This document shows positions 40,262-50,151 of a DNA stretch of 64,000 nt, piece after piece; the first letter of the stretch is position 1; every line of letters begins with the position of its first letter. The stretch comes from an uncultured SAR116 cluster alpha proteobacterium. GTDB taxonomy: Bacteria > Pseudomonadota > Alphaproteobacteria > Puniceispirillales > Marisalimonadaceae. A program made the translations under genes and the position numbers. The notes beneath the pieces were generated by a model that worked only from the letters and a program-made list of their open reading frames with translations, ran no database searches and had not been told where the DNA came from. The stretch lies in contig CACIRZ010000003.1 in the NCBI GenBank assembly GCA_902589185.1, positions 1-64,000 of the forward strand, read 5' to 3'.

Positions 40262-41459
40262 TCACACCTTCTTTTTTAAGCGCCCCTAATTGATCTTTAT
40301 TTATTCCAATGTTTTGCAAAACATCCTCAGTGTCTTCTCCTAAAGTTGGAGGTGGATTTTTGGGTGAAACCTCACTTTCATCAACTTTAAAACCAATACT
40401 TGGCACAAAAAAATCTTTGTTGATACTTTTAATATTAATTTTATTCCACAATTTTCTTTCTTTGAATTGCTTTTCTGCGACTGCCTCTGGCAATGACCTT
40501 ATTTTGCCAGCAGGCACATCAAATTTATTTAAAAGTATTTCTAAATCTTCTGCTGTTTTTGTAATAAATATATTCTGAAATTCCTCTCTAAGCTCACTTT
40601 GTTTTGATTTTCTTATTTTTTCTGATTTCCATTTTTTAGTATCAAACGACCCAATTGTGTTTAGCGCCTTACATAAAGATAAAAATTGAATATTATTGTT
40701 AGCAGCAAGTAAAATAGGGGACGTTAGAGTATTATACATTCCAGATGCAGGTGAACCACTTTGTGCTTCATTTCCCATTGGGGTAGGTATCCATCCAGAA
40801 TTCAAATGTTCAGTAACCATATTTGCCATTAATAAAAATGAGGTGTCAAGCATGGATACATCAAGTCTAATAGATTTTTGTTTTTGTTTAACCTCATGAA
40901 TTGCAGACACGATAGCAAATGCAGCATTCATTCCCGTTGAGTAGTCTATGAAGGGGGAACCCACTTTAGTTGGGCCAGTTTGTTTAGTTCCAGTAGTGGT
41001 CATAATTCCACTCATCCCTTGAACCACGTGATCATAAGCACCCCTATTCTTGAGAGGTCCATCCTGCCCGAATGCAGAAATTGAACAATAAATAATTTTA
41101 TTATTAATATTTGAAACGTCTTCCCAACCAAGTCCTAATTTTTCAGCTTTTCCAGGTCTCATGTTTTCAACAAAAATATCAACCTTTTTAATCAACTCTA
41201 ATGCTATTTCTTTTCCTTTTTCTGACTTTAGGTTTATTTGGATAGACTTTTTATCTGAATTTTGAATTAGAAATGAAGTCCCCATATATAAGCTATTAAG
41301 AGATTGATCTTTTCCGCCAACTCTTGTCCAATCACCTTGCTCAAGATTCTCTATTTTGATTACCTCAGCACCCAGTAAAGCTAATTGGTAAGTGCAATAA
41401 GGACCTGCTAAAACTCCAGTCAAATCCAAAACTTTTATACCCTTGAGTGGTTTAAACAT
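40254..41459 (-). CDS. Family III CoA-transferase (CaiB/BaiF)
   Basis: LKGIKVLDLTGVLAGPYCTYQLALLGAEVIKIE. Confidence 0.95.
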   Translation of the reverse strand: MFKPLKGIKVLDLTGVLAGPYCTYQLALLGAEVIKIENLEQGDWTRVGGKDQSLNSLYMGTSFLIQNSDKKSIQINLKSEKGKEIALELIKKVDIFVENMRPGKAEKLGLGWEDVSNINNKIIYCSISAFGQDGPLKNRGAYDHVVQGMSGIMTTTGTKQTGPTKVGSPFIDYSTGMNAAFAIVSAIHEVKQKQKSIRLDVSMLDTSFLLMANMVTEHLNSGWIPTPMGNEAQSGSPASGMYNTLTSPILLAANNNIQFLSLCKALNTIGSFDTKKWKSEKIRKSKQSELREEFQNIFITKTAEDLEILLNKFDVPAGKIRSLPEAVAEKQFKERKLWNKINIKSINKDFFVPSIGFKVDESEVSPKNPPPTLGEDTEDVLQNIGINKDQLGALKKEGVIN

Positions 41460-41538
41460 ATAAAACTCCTAAATTTAAAACTTATTCGACTCTAAAGTGA
41501 AAAGCTGAAAAAATTATAATTGTAGTTAATATTTTAAT

Positions 41539-42540
41539 TTAATTAATTAAACCTCTTCTTTTGAATGTTGGCTCCCATTCTCTAGTTCTCTTATAAACTT
41601 CTGGAAGGGGTCTTTCATAAGACATAGATAACCATAATCTAATCATGCATCTTCTTTTATTAGGATCGGGATAATCTTCATAAGTTTCCCTTGAGTGAAA
41701 CGTAGTTGCATTACTAGCTATTTCTAGATCTCCAGGACTTAGATTCATGCTTAAACAAAACTTATCGTCATTACATAATTTATCCAACAGATCAAGAGCT
41801 TCAAATTGTAATTTTGTTAACTTTGGGACTTCTTCAAAACGTTGAGCTGACCTTATATATCTTCTTTTATATAAAGCTGTTATGAGATTATCATGCTTTA
41901 CAAATATTGGAATTTTTTGAATTTTGTCGTCGTTTGGATTTTGAGCTCTGGAGTCAAAATGAAATTGTTCTTGAAGAACTTTGGCAAGATCAGGTCTATT
42001 TTGTTCAATTTCTTTAAATATTGCTACTGATGATACTAATTTAGATAATCCTCCTGTTTTGGCATTTCTTATGCATAATAAAGCAAAAATATCTGCTCCA
42101 TCAGTATGAAATTGAAGTTCCTCATTTGTTTGAAACCCTCTTATATGATCAGTATTGGCAAAACTTGCCCCAGTATCAGTGACTACGTGAAGTAATGATC
42201 CTGCTTTATCTTGTTTTTCAGGATACCCCAAATATTGTCCTAAACCCCAGAGCATTACCTTTGTTTCTTCATCATTAAATTCTGTGATAGGAAGCCCTTT
42301 AATAACAACGAATCCAAAGCCAAACTGAATTTGTTTTTTTATAAGATTAATTTTATTAACAAAATTATTTAATGGAAAGTCTGAATCTTTAATATCATAA
42401 AGAGATTTATTAGATTTAATTGCAAATTTAGTAGCTTTAAAAAGTTCTTGTTTATCTAAATGATCTAAATTTATTAACCAGTTTTTATCAATTTGAAGCT
42501 CTTTTGTCGTCCATTCACCATTGATTTTACTAGTTTTCAT
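41539..42540 (-). CDS. TauD/TfdA-family Fe(II)/2OG dioxygenase
   Basis: GFQTNEELQFHTDGADIFALLCIRNAKTGG; ATTFHSRETYEDYPDPNKRRCMIRLWLS. Confidence 0.9.
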   Translation of the reverse strand: MKTSKINGEWTTKELQIDKNWLINLDHLDKQELFKATKFAIKSNKSLYDIKDSDFPLNNFVNKINLIKKQIQFGFGFVVIKGLPITEFNDEETKVMLWGLGQYLGYPEKQDKAGSLLHVVTDTGASFANTDHIRGFQTNEELQFHTDGADIFALLCIRNAKTGGLSKLVSSVAIFKEIEQNRPDLAKVLQEQFHFDSRAQNPNDDKIQKIPIFVKHDNLITALYKRRYIRSAQRFEEVPKLTKLQFEALDLLDKLCNDDKFCLSMNLSPGDLEIASNATTFHSRETYEDYPDPNKRRCMIRLWLSMSYERPLPEVYKRTREWEPTFKRRGLIN

Positions 42541-42570
42541 AATTACAAGAATTTCCTATTTAATTACAAT

Positions 42571-44112
42571 TTATGCCATTCCAACAGGTTCATCAAAATT
42601 TGATAACTCTTTTCCTGGTCTTTCTTCAATCATATCCATCAACTCTTTTTTAAGATTACTCGAATTATCATCATCAAATAGATTTGTCATCTCATTAGGG
42701 TCAATATCAAGATTATACATTTCACCAGCACCAGTATTTTTTTCAATTGTAAGTTTTGCATTCTTTGTTCTTACGGTACGTAGTTCTAATTCAACGCCAC
42801 ACCTACTAGCATTAACTTTCCACTCACTATGTGCAACATCTCTTGATTCATTGTTTCTTATGACTGGTATCAAGCTTTTACTTTGAGCTACATGAGGCAA
42901 TTCTGCTCCAGCAATATCGCAAATTGTTGCTGCAATATCCATTGTAGAAACAGGATCTTTTATGACTTTATTCTTAGGTATATTTGGACCATTTACAATC
43001 AATCCAACCCTTAATAGACCTTCATATGGAGTTGGTCCCTTTAAATATAAGCCATGATCTCCTAAAAGATCTCCATGATCAGTTGAATAAATAATAATAG
43101 TATTTTTATCCATGCCTAATCTTTTTAGTTCTAAAATTATTCTGCCTACATTATGGTCTATTAATGAAATCATTCCAAAATAATTTGCAGTCATCTCCCT
43201 TAATTGTTTTTCCGTTTGATCTACTGAACGAGAAAGCTTGGCTCTAAAAAATTTAAGTTGGGGATCAGCAAGATTTGGTTCACTTTCCAAAGATGCTTTA
43301 TGCCACCAAGGCCTATTATCTAAGTCTTTTTGACCCTCAGCAGGCAAATCAACATCATCTAGATTATACATTGTACTCCAAGGAGTAGGACAATCAAAAG
43401 GATGATGAGGATCAGGAAATGATACCCAAGAACAAAAAGGTTCATTTTTATTTTGATTATTTAAAAAAGAGATCGCCCTATCCCCACACCATGTACTTGA
43501 ATGCAATGCTACAGGTAAAGATGAATGCCAAGTTTGAGCGGCACCATAACCTGGTTTAGCTGGTTTATGCCAAATATCAAAAATCTCTGGTCCACCAGCT
43601 TCTTCAAATACAAAACGTTCAAAATGTTGACCTTCTGGTGGAAGTGTAGGTCCTTTTTCTTTGTACCAATGACCTAAAGTCATGAGTTCAACATGCTTAA
43701 AGCCCATGTAAGGACCATACCATTCTGAACCAAATTTTGTTGAACTATGTTTGCATTCTGGTGTACCTGTAGGCTCAAAAGTTGAGGACGTAGCAAAATG
43801 CGCTTTACCAATAAATGAAGTTTTATAGCCTACTTTATTAAGTTGTTCTGCAAATCCTAATTCGGCAATTTCTGGGTTTAAATCAATGCCATTATCACAA
43901 ACCCCATGTGTGAAAGGTAGCTGACCAGTAAGAATTGAAGCTCTTGAGGGCTGACAAACTAAATTTGGGGTAATACATGAATCAAAACGGCTACCTGTTT
44001 TTGCTAATTTATCCAAATGTGGAGTTGAAATTTTACGACCAGCAAAACCATAACAATCTGCTCTTTGTTGATCTGATGTAATAAAAATAATATTTGGTTT
44101 TTTTTCTGACAT
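42571..44112 (-). CDS. Sulfatase
   Basis: VCQPSRASILTGQLP; STDHGDLLGDHGLYLKG. Confidence 0.93.
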   Translation of the reverse strand: MSEKKPNIIFITSDQQRADCYGFAGRKISTPHLDKLAKTGSRFDSCITPNLVCQPSRASILTGQLPFTHGVCDNGIDLNPEIAELGFAEQLNKVGYKTSFIGKAHFATSSTFEPTGTPECKHSSTKFGSEWYGPYMGFKHVELMTLGHWYKEKGPTLPPEGQHFERFVFEEAGGPEIFDIWHKPAKPGYGAAQTWHSSLPVALHSSTWCGDRAISFLNNQNKNEPFCSWVSFPDPHHPFDCPTPWSTMYNLDDVDLPAEGQKDLDNRPWWHKASLESEPNLADPQLKFFRAKLSRSVDQTEKQLREMTANYFGMISLIDHNVGRIILELKRLGMDKNTIIIYSTDHGDLLGDHGLYLKGPTPYEGLLRVGLIVNGPNIPKNKVIKDPVSTMDIAATICDIAGAELPHVAQSKSLIPVIRNNESRDVAHSEWKVNASRCGVELELRTVRTKNAKLTIEKNTGAGEMYNLDIDPNEMTNLFDDDNSSNLKKELMDMIEERPGKELSNFDEPVGMA

Positions 44113-44182
44113 TTTTTTCTCTTTTTATAAATATATTAATAGTCCAAAAATTATTAATAAAATAAAAAATATCTTTTGTTAT

Positions 44183-44197
44183 ATAAAAATAATTTAT
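44183..44197. promoter_or_regulatory. ATAAAAATAATTTAT element upstream of sulfatase
   Basis: Identical 15-mer to 31191-31205; match extends to 17 bp (ATAAAAATAATTTATGA). Confidence 0.4.
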
Positions 44198-44306
44198 GAA
44201 AATATTATTTATATTGAAATAATTTTAATTTTTGAGAAAAACAGGCAATACATTACAATAAAATAGTTACAGCCAAGTTAATTATAAAAAATTTAATATT
44301 ACCAAA

Positions 44307-45521
44307 TTACTTATCTTCAAAAAAAACTACATTATTTTTTTTTAAGAGTTTGATTTGATAATTTTTAAAACCTAATTCTTTTAAAATATCAACAGTATTT
44401 TGTCCTAACCTACTTGGAGGCGTAATTGGAGGATGATTTTTTTGGTTATTAAATCGAAATGGTAAGGTAAGGACTTTAAGGTTATCACTATCAAATTCAT
44501 GAATAAAATTTCGAGCGCAATTTTGTTTTAGGTTTAAACTTTCTTTTAAGGACAGAACTCTAGCAGCAGGAACTTTAAAATTATTAGCAAGTGTTTCCCA
44601 TTGTTCAGCAGTTTTAGTTTTTAAGATTTCTTGAAGCTCCGCAATAAGTAAATTTTTATTTTTTTTTCGATTATTTTTATTTGAAAATCTCTCATCAACT
44701 AGCCATTTCTCTTTTTTTAACATTTTAGCTAACGCAACAAACTGATGTTCTTCATTAATTCCAAGGGAGATTAAGCCATCTTTACAAGCAAAACTTCCAG
44801 CAGCTGGACTTTTGCTATTAGCAGCGTTCCCTCTCTGCTTTGGTTCATTTCCTGTAATTAGATAATCAACAACAGTAGAACTCATAAGTGTATATGCAGT
44901 TTCTAACATAGACACATCAATAAAACTTCCTTTACCAGTTTGTGATCTTTTAAAAAGAGCACTGGAAATTGCAAAACTAGCTGCTAAAGCAACTCCATAA
45001 TCTATAATTGGTGCACCTGTTCTAATTGGTCCTTGCTCTTCAAAACCAGTTAAATTCATTAGACCACTTATTGCTTGGATATTTACATCATATGCTGGTA
45101 CGTTTTCTTTATCTCCATTTCTTCCATAACCCGTAAGAGAACAATGAATAAGTTTATTATTAATTATGTTAAAGTAATCTGGAGTTAAGCCAAGTTTATC
45201 TAATGTTATTGGTAAATGATTTTCAACTAGAACGTCAGAGATTTTTAAAAGTTTTTCAAAAATTTCAAAACCTTCTTTTTTGCTAATGTCAATAGCAATT
45301 GATCTTTTACCAGAAGCTTGAGTAAGATAAGGAGTACTCATTCCAATTAAATTTCCCTCTTCATAAGTACCTCCCCTATGCCTCATTGCATCACCTTTAA
45401 AAACGGATTCTACTTTAATAACATTAGCCCCTAAGAGGGCTAGATAATAAGAACATGCTGGACCCGCTAATACATGAGTAAAGTCTAGTACTTGTATGCC
45501 TTCAAGAGGTTTAAACATCAC
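44307..45521 (-). CDS. Family III CoA-transferase (CaiB/BaiF)
   Basis: LEGIQVLDFTHVLAGPACSYYLALLGANVIKVE. Confidence 0.95.
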   Translation of the reverse strand: MMFKPLEGIQVLDFTHVLAGPACSYYLALLGANVIKVESVFKGDAMRHRGGTYEEGNLIGMSTPYLTQASGKRSIAIDISKKEGFEIFEKLLKISDVLVENHLPITLDKLGLTPDYFNIINNKLIHCSLTGYGRNGDKENVPAYDVNIQAISGLMNLTGFEEQGPIRTGAPIIDYGVALAASFAISSALFKRSQTGKGSFIDVSMLETAYTLMSSTVVDYLITGNEPKQRGNAANSKSPAAGSFACKDGLISLGINEEHQFVALAKMLKKEKWLVDERFSNKNNRKKNKNLLIAELQEILKTKTAEQWETLANNFKVPAARVLSLKESLNLKQNCARNFIHEFDSDNLKVLTLPFRFNNQKNHPPITPPSRLGQNTVDILKELGFKNYQIKLLKKNNVVFFEDK

Positions 45522-45568
45522 TTTTTAGGTAATAAATTAATTGCGCGACAAAAACATTATAAAAAGTT

Positions 45569-46390
45569 TTAAAAAGGTTTGTCGCCTTTAATTGTAACCC
45601 TTCTTCCTTTCCTTTCATTAGGAAAATAGTCCCAAATTGCTTTATGCAGGGTACATCTATTATCCCAAAAAGCCATATCATTTTGTTTCCATCTATATCT
45701 AATCTGAAACTCTGTTTTTTCGCAATGTTCAAATAAATAATTTAAAATAAGTTTACTTTCATGTTTACTTAAACCTTCAATTTGCGTTGTAAAAAAACGA
45801 TTTACATATAAGGCCTTTTTTTTAGTTACAGGATGTGTTCTTACCACAGGATGTATTGCTGATGGATATTTTATATTTTCATCTATTTTACTATATCTTC
45901 CTCTATAAAAATGTTCAGATTCGTGGGTCGCATTAAGTTTATCTAAAAATTGTTTCATAGGATTGCTTAAAGCATCATAGGCCATGTACATGTTTGCAAA
46001 CATAGTATCGCCTCCACTTTCTGGTAAAATATGAAGTTGAAGCATTGTCCCTAAAGGAGGCTTGATGTCACAAGAAACGTCAGAATGAAAATCCTCTGCA
46101 CCATTTGATATCTTGCTATTTTTATCAGTGTGTATTTCAAATATTTCAGGAAAATTTTTCATTTTTGGAGCAGCAGGATGAATATGTAAATCTCCAAAAC
46201 ATTTGCCAAGTTTGATATGATTTTCTGGAGAAATTTCAAATTGCTCTTGAAAAAAAACTACTAAAAATTTATGGAATGCATCTTTAATTATTTTTAGTTC
46301 TGAATTAGATATTTCTTTTGACAGATCAATACCTGTTATAATAGCACCAATGTTTGGAGCATATGATTTTATTGTAATTTTCTTATTCAT
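45569..46390 (-). CDS. TauD/TfdA-family Fe(II)/2OG dioxygenase
   Basis: NGAEDFHSDVSCDIKPPLGTMLQLHILPESGGDTMF; MAFWDNRCTLHKAIWDYFP. Confidence 0.93.
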   Translation of the reverse strand: MNKKITIKSYAPNIGAIITGIDLSKEISNSELKIIKDAFHKFLVVFFQEQFEISPENHIKLGKCFGDLHIHPAAPKMKNFPEIFEIHTDKNSKISNGAEDFHSDVSCDIKPPLGTMLQLHILPESGGDTMFANMYMAYDALSNPMKQFLDKLNATHESEHFYRGRYSKIDENIKYPSAIHPVVRTHPVTKKKALYVNRFFTTQIEGLSKHESKLILNYLFEHCEKTEFQIRYRWKQNDMAFWDNRCTLHKAIWDYFPNERKGRRVTIKGDKPF

Positions 46391-46447
46391 GATATTTAAA
46401 TTCTATAAAAATAATAATAATATTTCAAAATTTTAATTTTAAGTAAT

Positions 46448-47263
46448 TTACCAAGATATCTCAAACTCACTAGAATGTTGAAATTTACTTGTTGGCACTG
46501 CCTCACCTCTAGGTATAGGAGCTATTGGATTAAGTTTATAATTATCAATACCTCTAACTAATTGCCCTTCAAAATGTGGCCAAATTGACAAATCAGCTTT
46601 TACATTAACTGGAGAAAATCTCATCGTCAGACCACATCTTCTGTAATTTGATATATTCGGTTCAGATCCATGTAATAATGCATCATTGTGCAAAGAAATT
46701 TCTCCTGCTTTTAAATTTAATGAAATTATGTCATCTTGTTTAATTTGATCATTAGAAACCTCTTGATCTAGAACAAGATTTTGAGCTTTATTTGTGTGAT
46801 GCTTAAACTCACCTTGAATGTGGCTTCCTTTAACAACTCTCATAGCTCCATTTTCTTCATTTGTATCATAAAGAGCAAGCCAAACAGTAACTGCATTCGC
46901 AGGAAATAAGGGCCAATATTGTGCATCTTGATGCCACGGAACAACTGATCCATCTTTTGGTTCTTTTAGAAAAAATTGGCCTCCCCATAAAAAAAAGTTG
47001 GGTCCTAACAAATCTTCTACATAATCAAGTATTTCAGGGGTTGTGCATAATTTATAGAACTTATGACTAGCTTTATGCCACTGTGCAGTCTGATTAATAT
47101 CAATTTTTTTATCTACTTTTTCACTTAAAGAAACAAAAAAGTTACTTAAGTTATCGTTTGCTTCTGAGGAAAAAACAGGCAAACCAGTTAAATAACCATC
47201 TTTTTTATATTGATCTTTTTCTTCATTTGACAAACGTCTTACTTTTTTTGAGATTTTAAACAT
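46448..47263 (-). CDS. PhyH-family Fe(II)/2OG dioxygenase
   Basis: VVPWHQDAQYWPLFP; GEISLHNDALLHGSEPNIS. Confidence 0.92.
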   Translation of the reverse strand: MFKISKKVRRLSNEEKDQYKKDGYLTGLPVFSSEANDNLSNFFVSLSEKVDKKIDINQTAQWHKASHKFYKLCTTPEILDYVEDLLGPNFFLWGGQFFLKEPKDGSVVPWHQDAQYWPLFPANAVTVWLALYDTNEENGAMRVVKGSHIQGEFKHHTNKAQNLVLDQEVSNDQIKQDDIISLNLKAGEISLHNDALLHGSEPNISNYRRCGLTMRFSPVNVKADLSIWPHFEGQLVRGIDNYKLNPIAPIPRGEAVPTSKFQHSSEFEISW

Positions 47264-47291
47264 TTTAATTTCTAAATATCATTTAATTAAT

Positions 47292-48107
47292 TCACCATTG
47301 ATTTGAAAATTCACTTGAGTATTGAAATTTTTTAATTGGAGTACCCTCACCTCTAGGTATTTCTGCAATTGGGTTATGTTTAAAATCATCAACACCTCTA
47401 GCAAGTTGTGTTTCAAAATGTGGCCAGATTGACAAATCAGCTTTCACGTTGACAGGAGCAAATCTCATAGTTATACCACACCGTCTTCGATTTGAATGAT
47501 TTGCTTCAGAACCATGAAGTAAACCATCATCATGTAGTGAAATTTCACCTGCCTTTAAATTCAATGAAATTATGTCATCTTTTTTTATTTGATCATAAGA
47601 AACCTCTTGATCAAGAACAAGATTGCTAGCCTTGTTAGTATGATGCTTAAACATTCCTTGTTTATGACTGCCTTTAACAACTTTCATAGCAGCATTTTCT
47701 TCGTCAGTATCATATAATGCCAACCAAACCGTTACTGATTTAGCTGGTGACAAAGGCCAATATTGGGCATCTTGATGCCAAGGAACTACTGAACCATCCT
47801 TTGGTTCTTTTAAGAAAAATTGACCTCCCCATTGAAAAAAATTTGGACCCAATAAATCTTCTACATAATCAAGAATTGCTGGCGTTCTACATAAATTATA
47901 AAATTTTAAACTTGCTTTATGCCACATATTTGTTTGATTGATATCAATATCACTACTTAATCGAGAACTCAAAGAAACAAACAAATCATTTAAATCATCT
48001 TTTGCTTCAACATCAAAAACTGGTAACCCAGTCAAATACCCATCTTTGAGATATCTTTCTTTTTCTTCATTTGTTAGTCTTCTAACTTTATTTGAAATTT
48101 TAAACAT
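47292..48107 (-). CDS. PhyH-family Fe(II)/2OG dioxygenase (tandem paralog)
   Basis: VVPWHQDAQYWPLSP; GEISLHDDGLLHGSEANHS; same 271-aa length as neighbour. Confidence 0.92.
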   Translation of the reverse strand: MFKISNKVRRLTNEEKERYLKDGYLTGLPVFDVEAKDDLNDLFVSLSSRLSSDIDINQTNMWHKASLKFYNLCRTPAILDYVEDLLGPNFFQWGGQFFLKEPKDGSVVPWHQDAQYWPLSPAKSVTVWLALYDTDEENAAMKVVKGSHKQGMFKHHTNKASNLVLDQEVSYDQIKKDDIISLNLKAGEISLHDDGLLHGSEANHSNRRRCGITMRFAPVNVKADLSIWPHFETQLARGVDDFKHNPIAEIPRGEGTPIKKFQYSSEFSNQW

Positions 48108-48131
48108 AAAAACCTCGTATCAACTACAATT

Positions 48132-49316
48132 TTATAACACTTCAAATAAACCAGCTGCGCCTTGTCCTCCTCCAATACACATTGTTACAACAGCATATTT
48201 GATTTTTCTTCTTTTGCCTTCCATTAATGCATGACCAACTAACCTTGCTCCACTCATTCCATATGGATGACCAATAGATATAGAGCCTCCATTAACATTT
48301 AAGTTTTCATTTGGAATTCCTAACTTATCTCTACAATAAATTACTTGAACTGCAAAAGCTTCATTTAATTCCCATAATCCGATATCATCCATTGTTAAAT
48401 TATTTTGTTTTAAAAGTTTTGGTATAGCATAAACAGGACCGATACCCATTTCATCAGGCTCACATCCTGCAACAGCAACCCCGTGACAAATTCCAATAGG
48501 ATTTAAATTTCTCTTCTCTGCGAGTTTCATAGACATCAAAACAGATGATGATGAGCCATCGGATAGTTGGCTTGCGTTTCCAGCAGTTATAAATGAGTTT
48601 TCACCCATTACTGGTTTTAAATTTCTTAGTACCTCAATATCTGTACTTGGTCTATTACATTCATCCTTAGTAATTTCTACTTCTTCGTAAAATGTTTGGT
48701 TGCTTTCTATATTTTTTAATGCTTTGGTTGTTTTAACTGGTATAATTTCGTCATTAAAATAACCATTATTCTGAGCATTATATGTTCTTTGTTGACTTTG
48801 TAATGCATATTCATCTTGTTGTTCTCTGCTAATATTGTATCGGTTAGCTACAACTTCAGCAGTATCAATCATACTCATATATATGTCAGGCTTATTTTTC
48901 ATTAATAACTTATCTTGAGATTTATATTTATTTGAAAATTCATTTTGAACAAGTGAAATCGATTCTACTCCTCCACCAACGACAATATCCATTTCTTTGC
49001 ACGCTATCTGTTTTGCACCTATTGCAATAGCCATAAGACCAGAAGCACATTGTCTATCAACACTCATACCTGGGACGTTAACTGGTAAGTTAGAATTTAT
49101 AGCTGCCAATCTTCCAATGTTATATCCTTGACTACCTTGCTGAACTGCAGCTCCTAAAATGACATCTTCTATTTCTGATGGATCCAGTCCAGCTTTTTCG
49201 ATAGATGCTTTTATAGAAAAACTGGCTAAAGTAGGAGCATCTGTATCATTAAACGATCCTCTATATGCTTTCCCAATAGCTGTTCTAGCAGTTGATAAAA
49301 TTACAGCTTGATCCAT
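48132..49316 (-). CDS. Thiolase / acetyl-CoA acetyltransferase
   Basis: [53 protein letters not shown]. Confidence 0.95.
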   Translation of the reverse strand: MDQAVILSTARTAIGKAYRGSFNDTDAPTLASFSIKASIEKAGLDPSEIEDVILGAAVQQGSQGYNIGRLAAINSNLPVNVPGMSVDRQCASGLMAIAIGAKQIACKEMDIVVGGGVESISLVQNEFSNKYKSQDKLLMKNKPDIYMSMIDTAEVVANRYNISREQQDEYALQSQQRTYNAQNNGYFNDEIIPVKTTKALKNIESNQTFYEEVEITKDECNRPSTDIEVLRNLKPVMGENSFITAGNASQLSDGSSSSVLMSMKLAEKRNLNPIGICHGVAVAGCEPDEMGIGPVYAIPKLLKQNNLTMDDIGLWELNEAFAVQVIYCRDKLGIPNENLNVNGGSISIGHPYGMSGARLVGHALMEGKRRKIKYAVVTMCIGGGQGAAGLFEVL

Positions 49317-49339
49317 AATGTCCTCTTTTTAAGTATATT

Positions 49340-50113
49340 TTAAGTATAGGTTAAATTATTTTTACCAGAAATATCTCTACCTCTCATATGATATATTTTT
49401 CTATCTTGATATTTGCTAGCATTTAATTTTGAAAATAAATTTTTATCTTTTACCATTTGATGGTCAAAAACACTTGATGTTGGCATAAAGCGCATTGTAA
49501 CAGCTCTCCTTGCCATTGAAGAATTATTTGCTTCAGATCCGTGCACTAAATAAACATCATGTAATGAGATCTGTCCTCTTTTAAGTGTCAAATTAACTGC
49601 ATCTTTTTCGTTATATTCACTTTCATCAAGTTCCTGATTTAAAGTTAAATTTTTATTATCATTAATATTATGACTTTTAAGTTGTTTCTCTTTATGTGAA
49701 CCTTTAATAAAACGCAAACATCCATTTTCAACGTTTGCGTCGTCAATTGCCAACCATACAGTACAAGTTGCTAGAGGTCTTATGGGCCAATATTGTCCAT
49801 CTTGATGCCATGGAGTTGCATGACCATTGATTGCAGGCTTAGCGAAAAAACTTGAATTCCATAAAGCAAAATTAGAACCTAAAATTTGTTCAACATAATT
49901 CAAAATAATTTCATTTTTGCAAAATTCTAAAAAACTTTCATCATAATGTAAGATTGCAGGACAATAATTTTTAAATTCTGGATGTTTTTTTAATAATTCA
50001 TCATGTCTTTCTTCAATTTTTTTAAGAGTGTCTTCAGGCATTTTGAAGTCAGGGACAACATAACCATCATTCTCGTATTGCTCTATTTGTAATTTGGACA
50101 ACAATTTATTCAC
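49340..50113 (-). CDS. PhyH-family Fe(II)/2OG dioxygenase
   Basis: ATPWHQDGQYWPIRP; GQISLHDVYLVHGSEANNS. Confidence 0.92.
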   Translation of the reverse strand: MNKLLSKLQIEQYENDGYVVPDFKMPEDTLKKIEERHDELLKKHPEFKNYCPAILHYDESFLEFCKNEIILNYVEQILGSNFALWNSSFFAKPAINGHATPWHQDGQYWPIRPLATCTVWLAIDDANVENGCLRFIKGSHKEKQLKSHNINDNKNLTLNQELDESEYNEKDAVNLTLKRGQISLHDVYLVHGSEANNSSMARRAVTMRFMPTSSVFDHQMVKDKNLFSKLNASKYQDRKIYHMRGRDISGKNNLTYT

Positions 50114-50151
50114 CTCACGCTAGCTGCATTATTTTCAAATATAAAAAATAT

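Noticed and set aside
45511-45732. 73-aa minus-strand ORF overlapping the TauD gene at 45569-46390
   Set aside because: Alternate frame of a clear TauD homolog; no similarity recognised.
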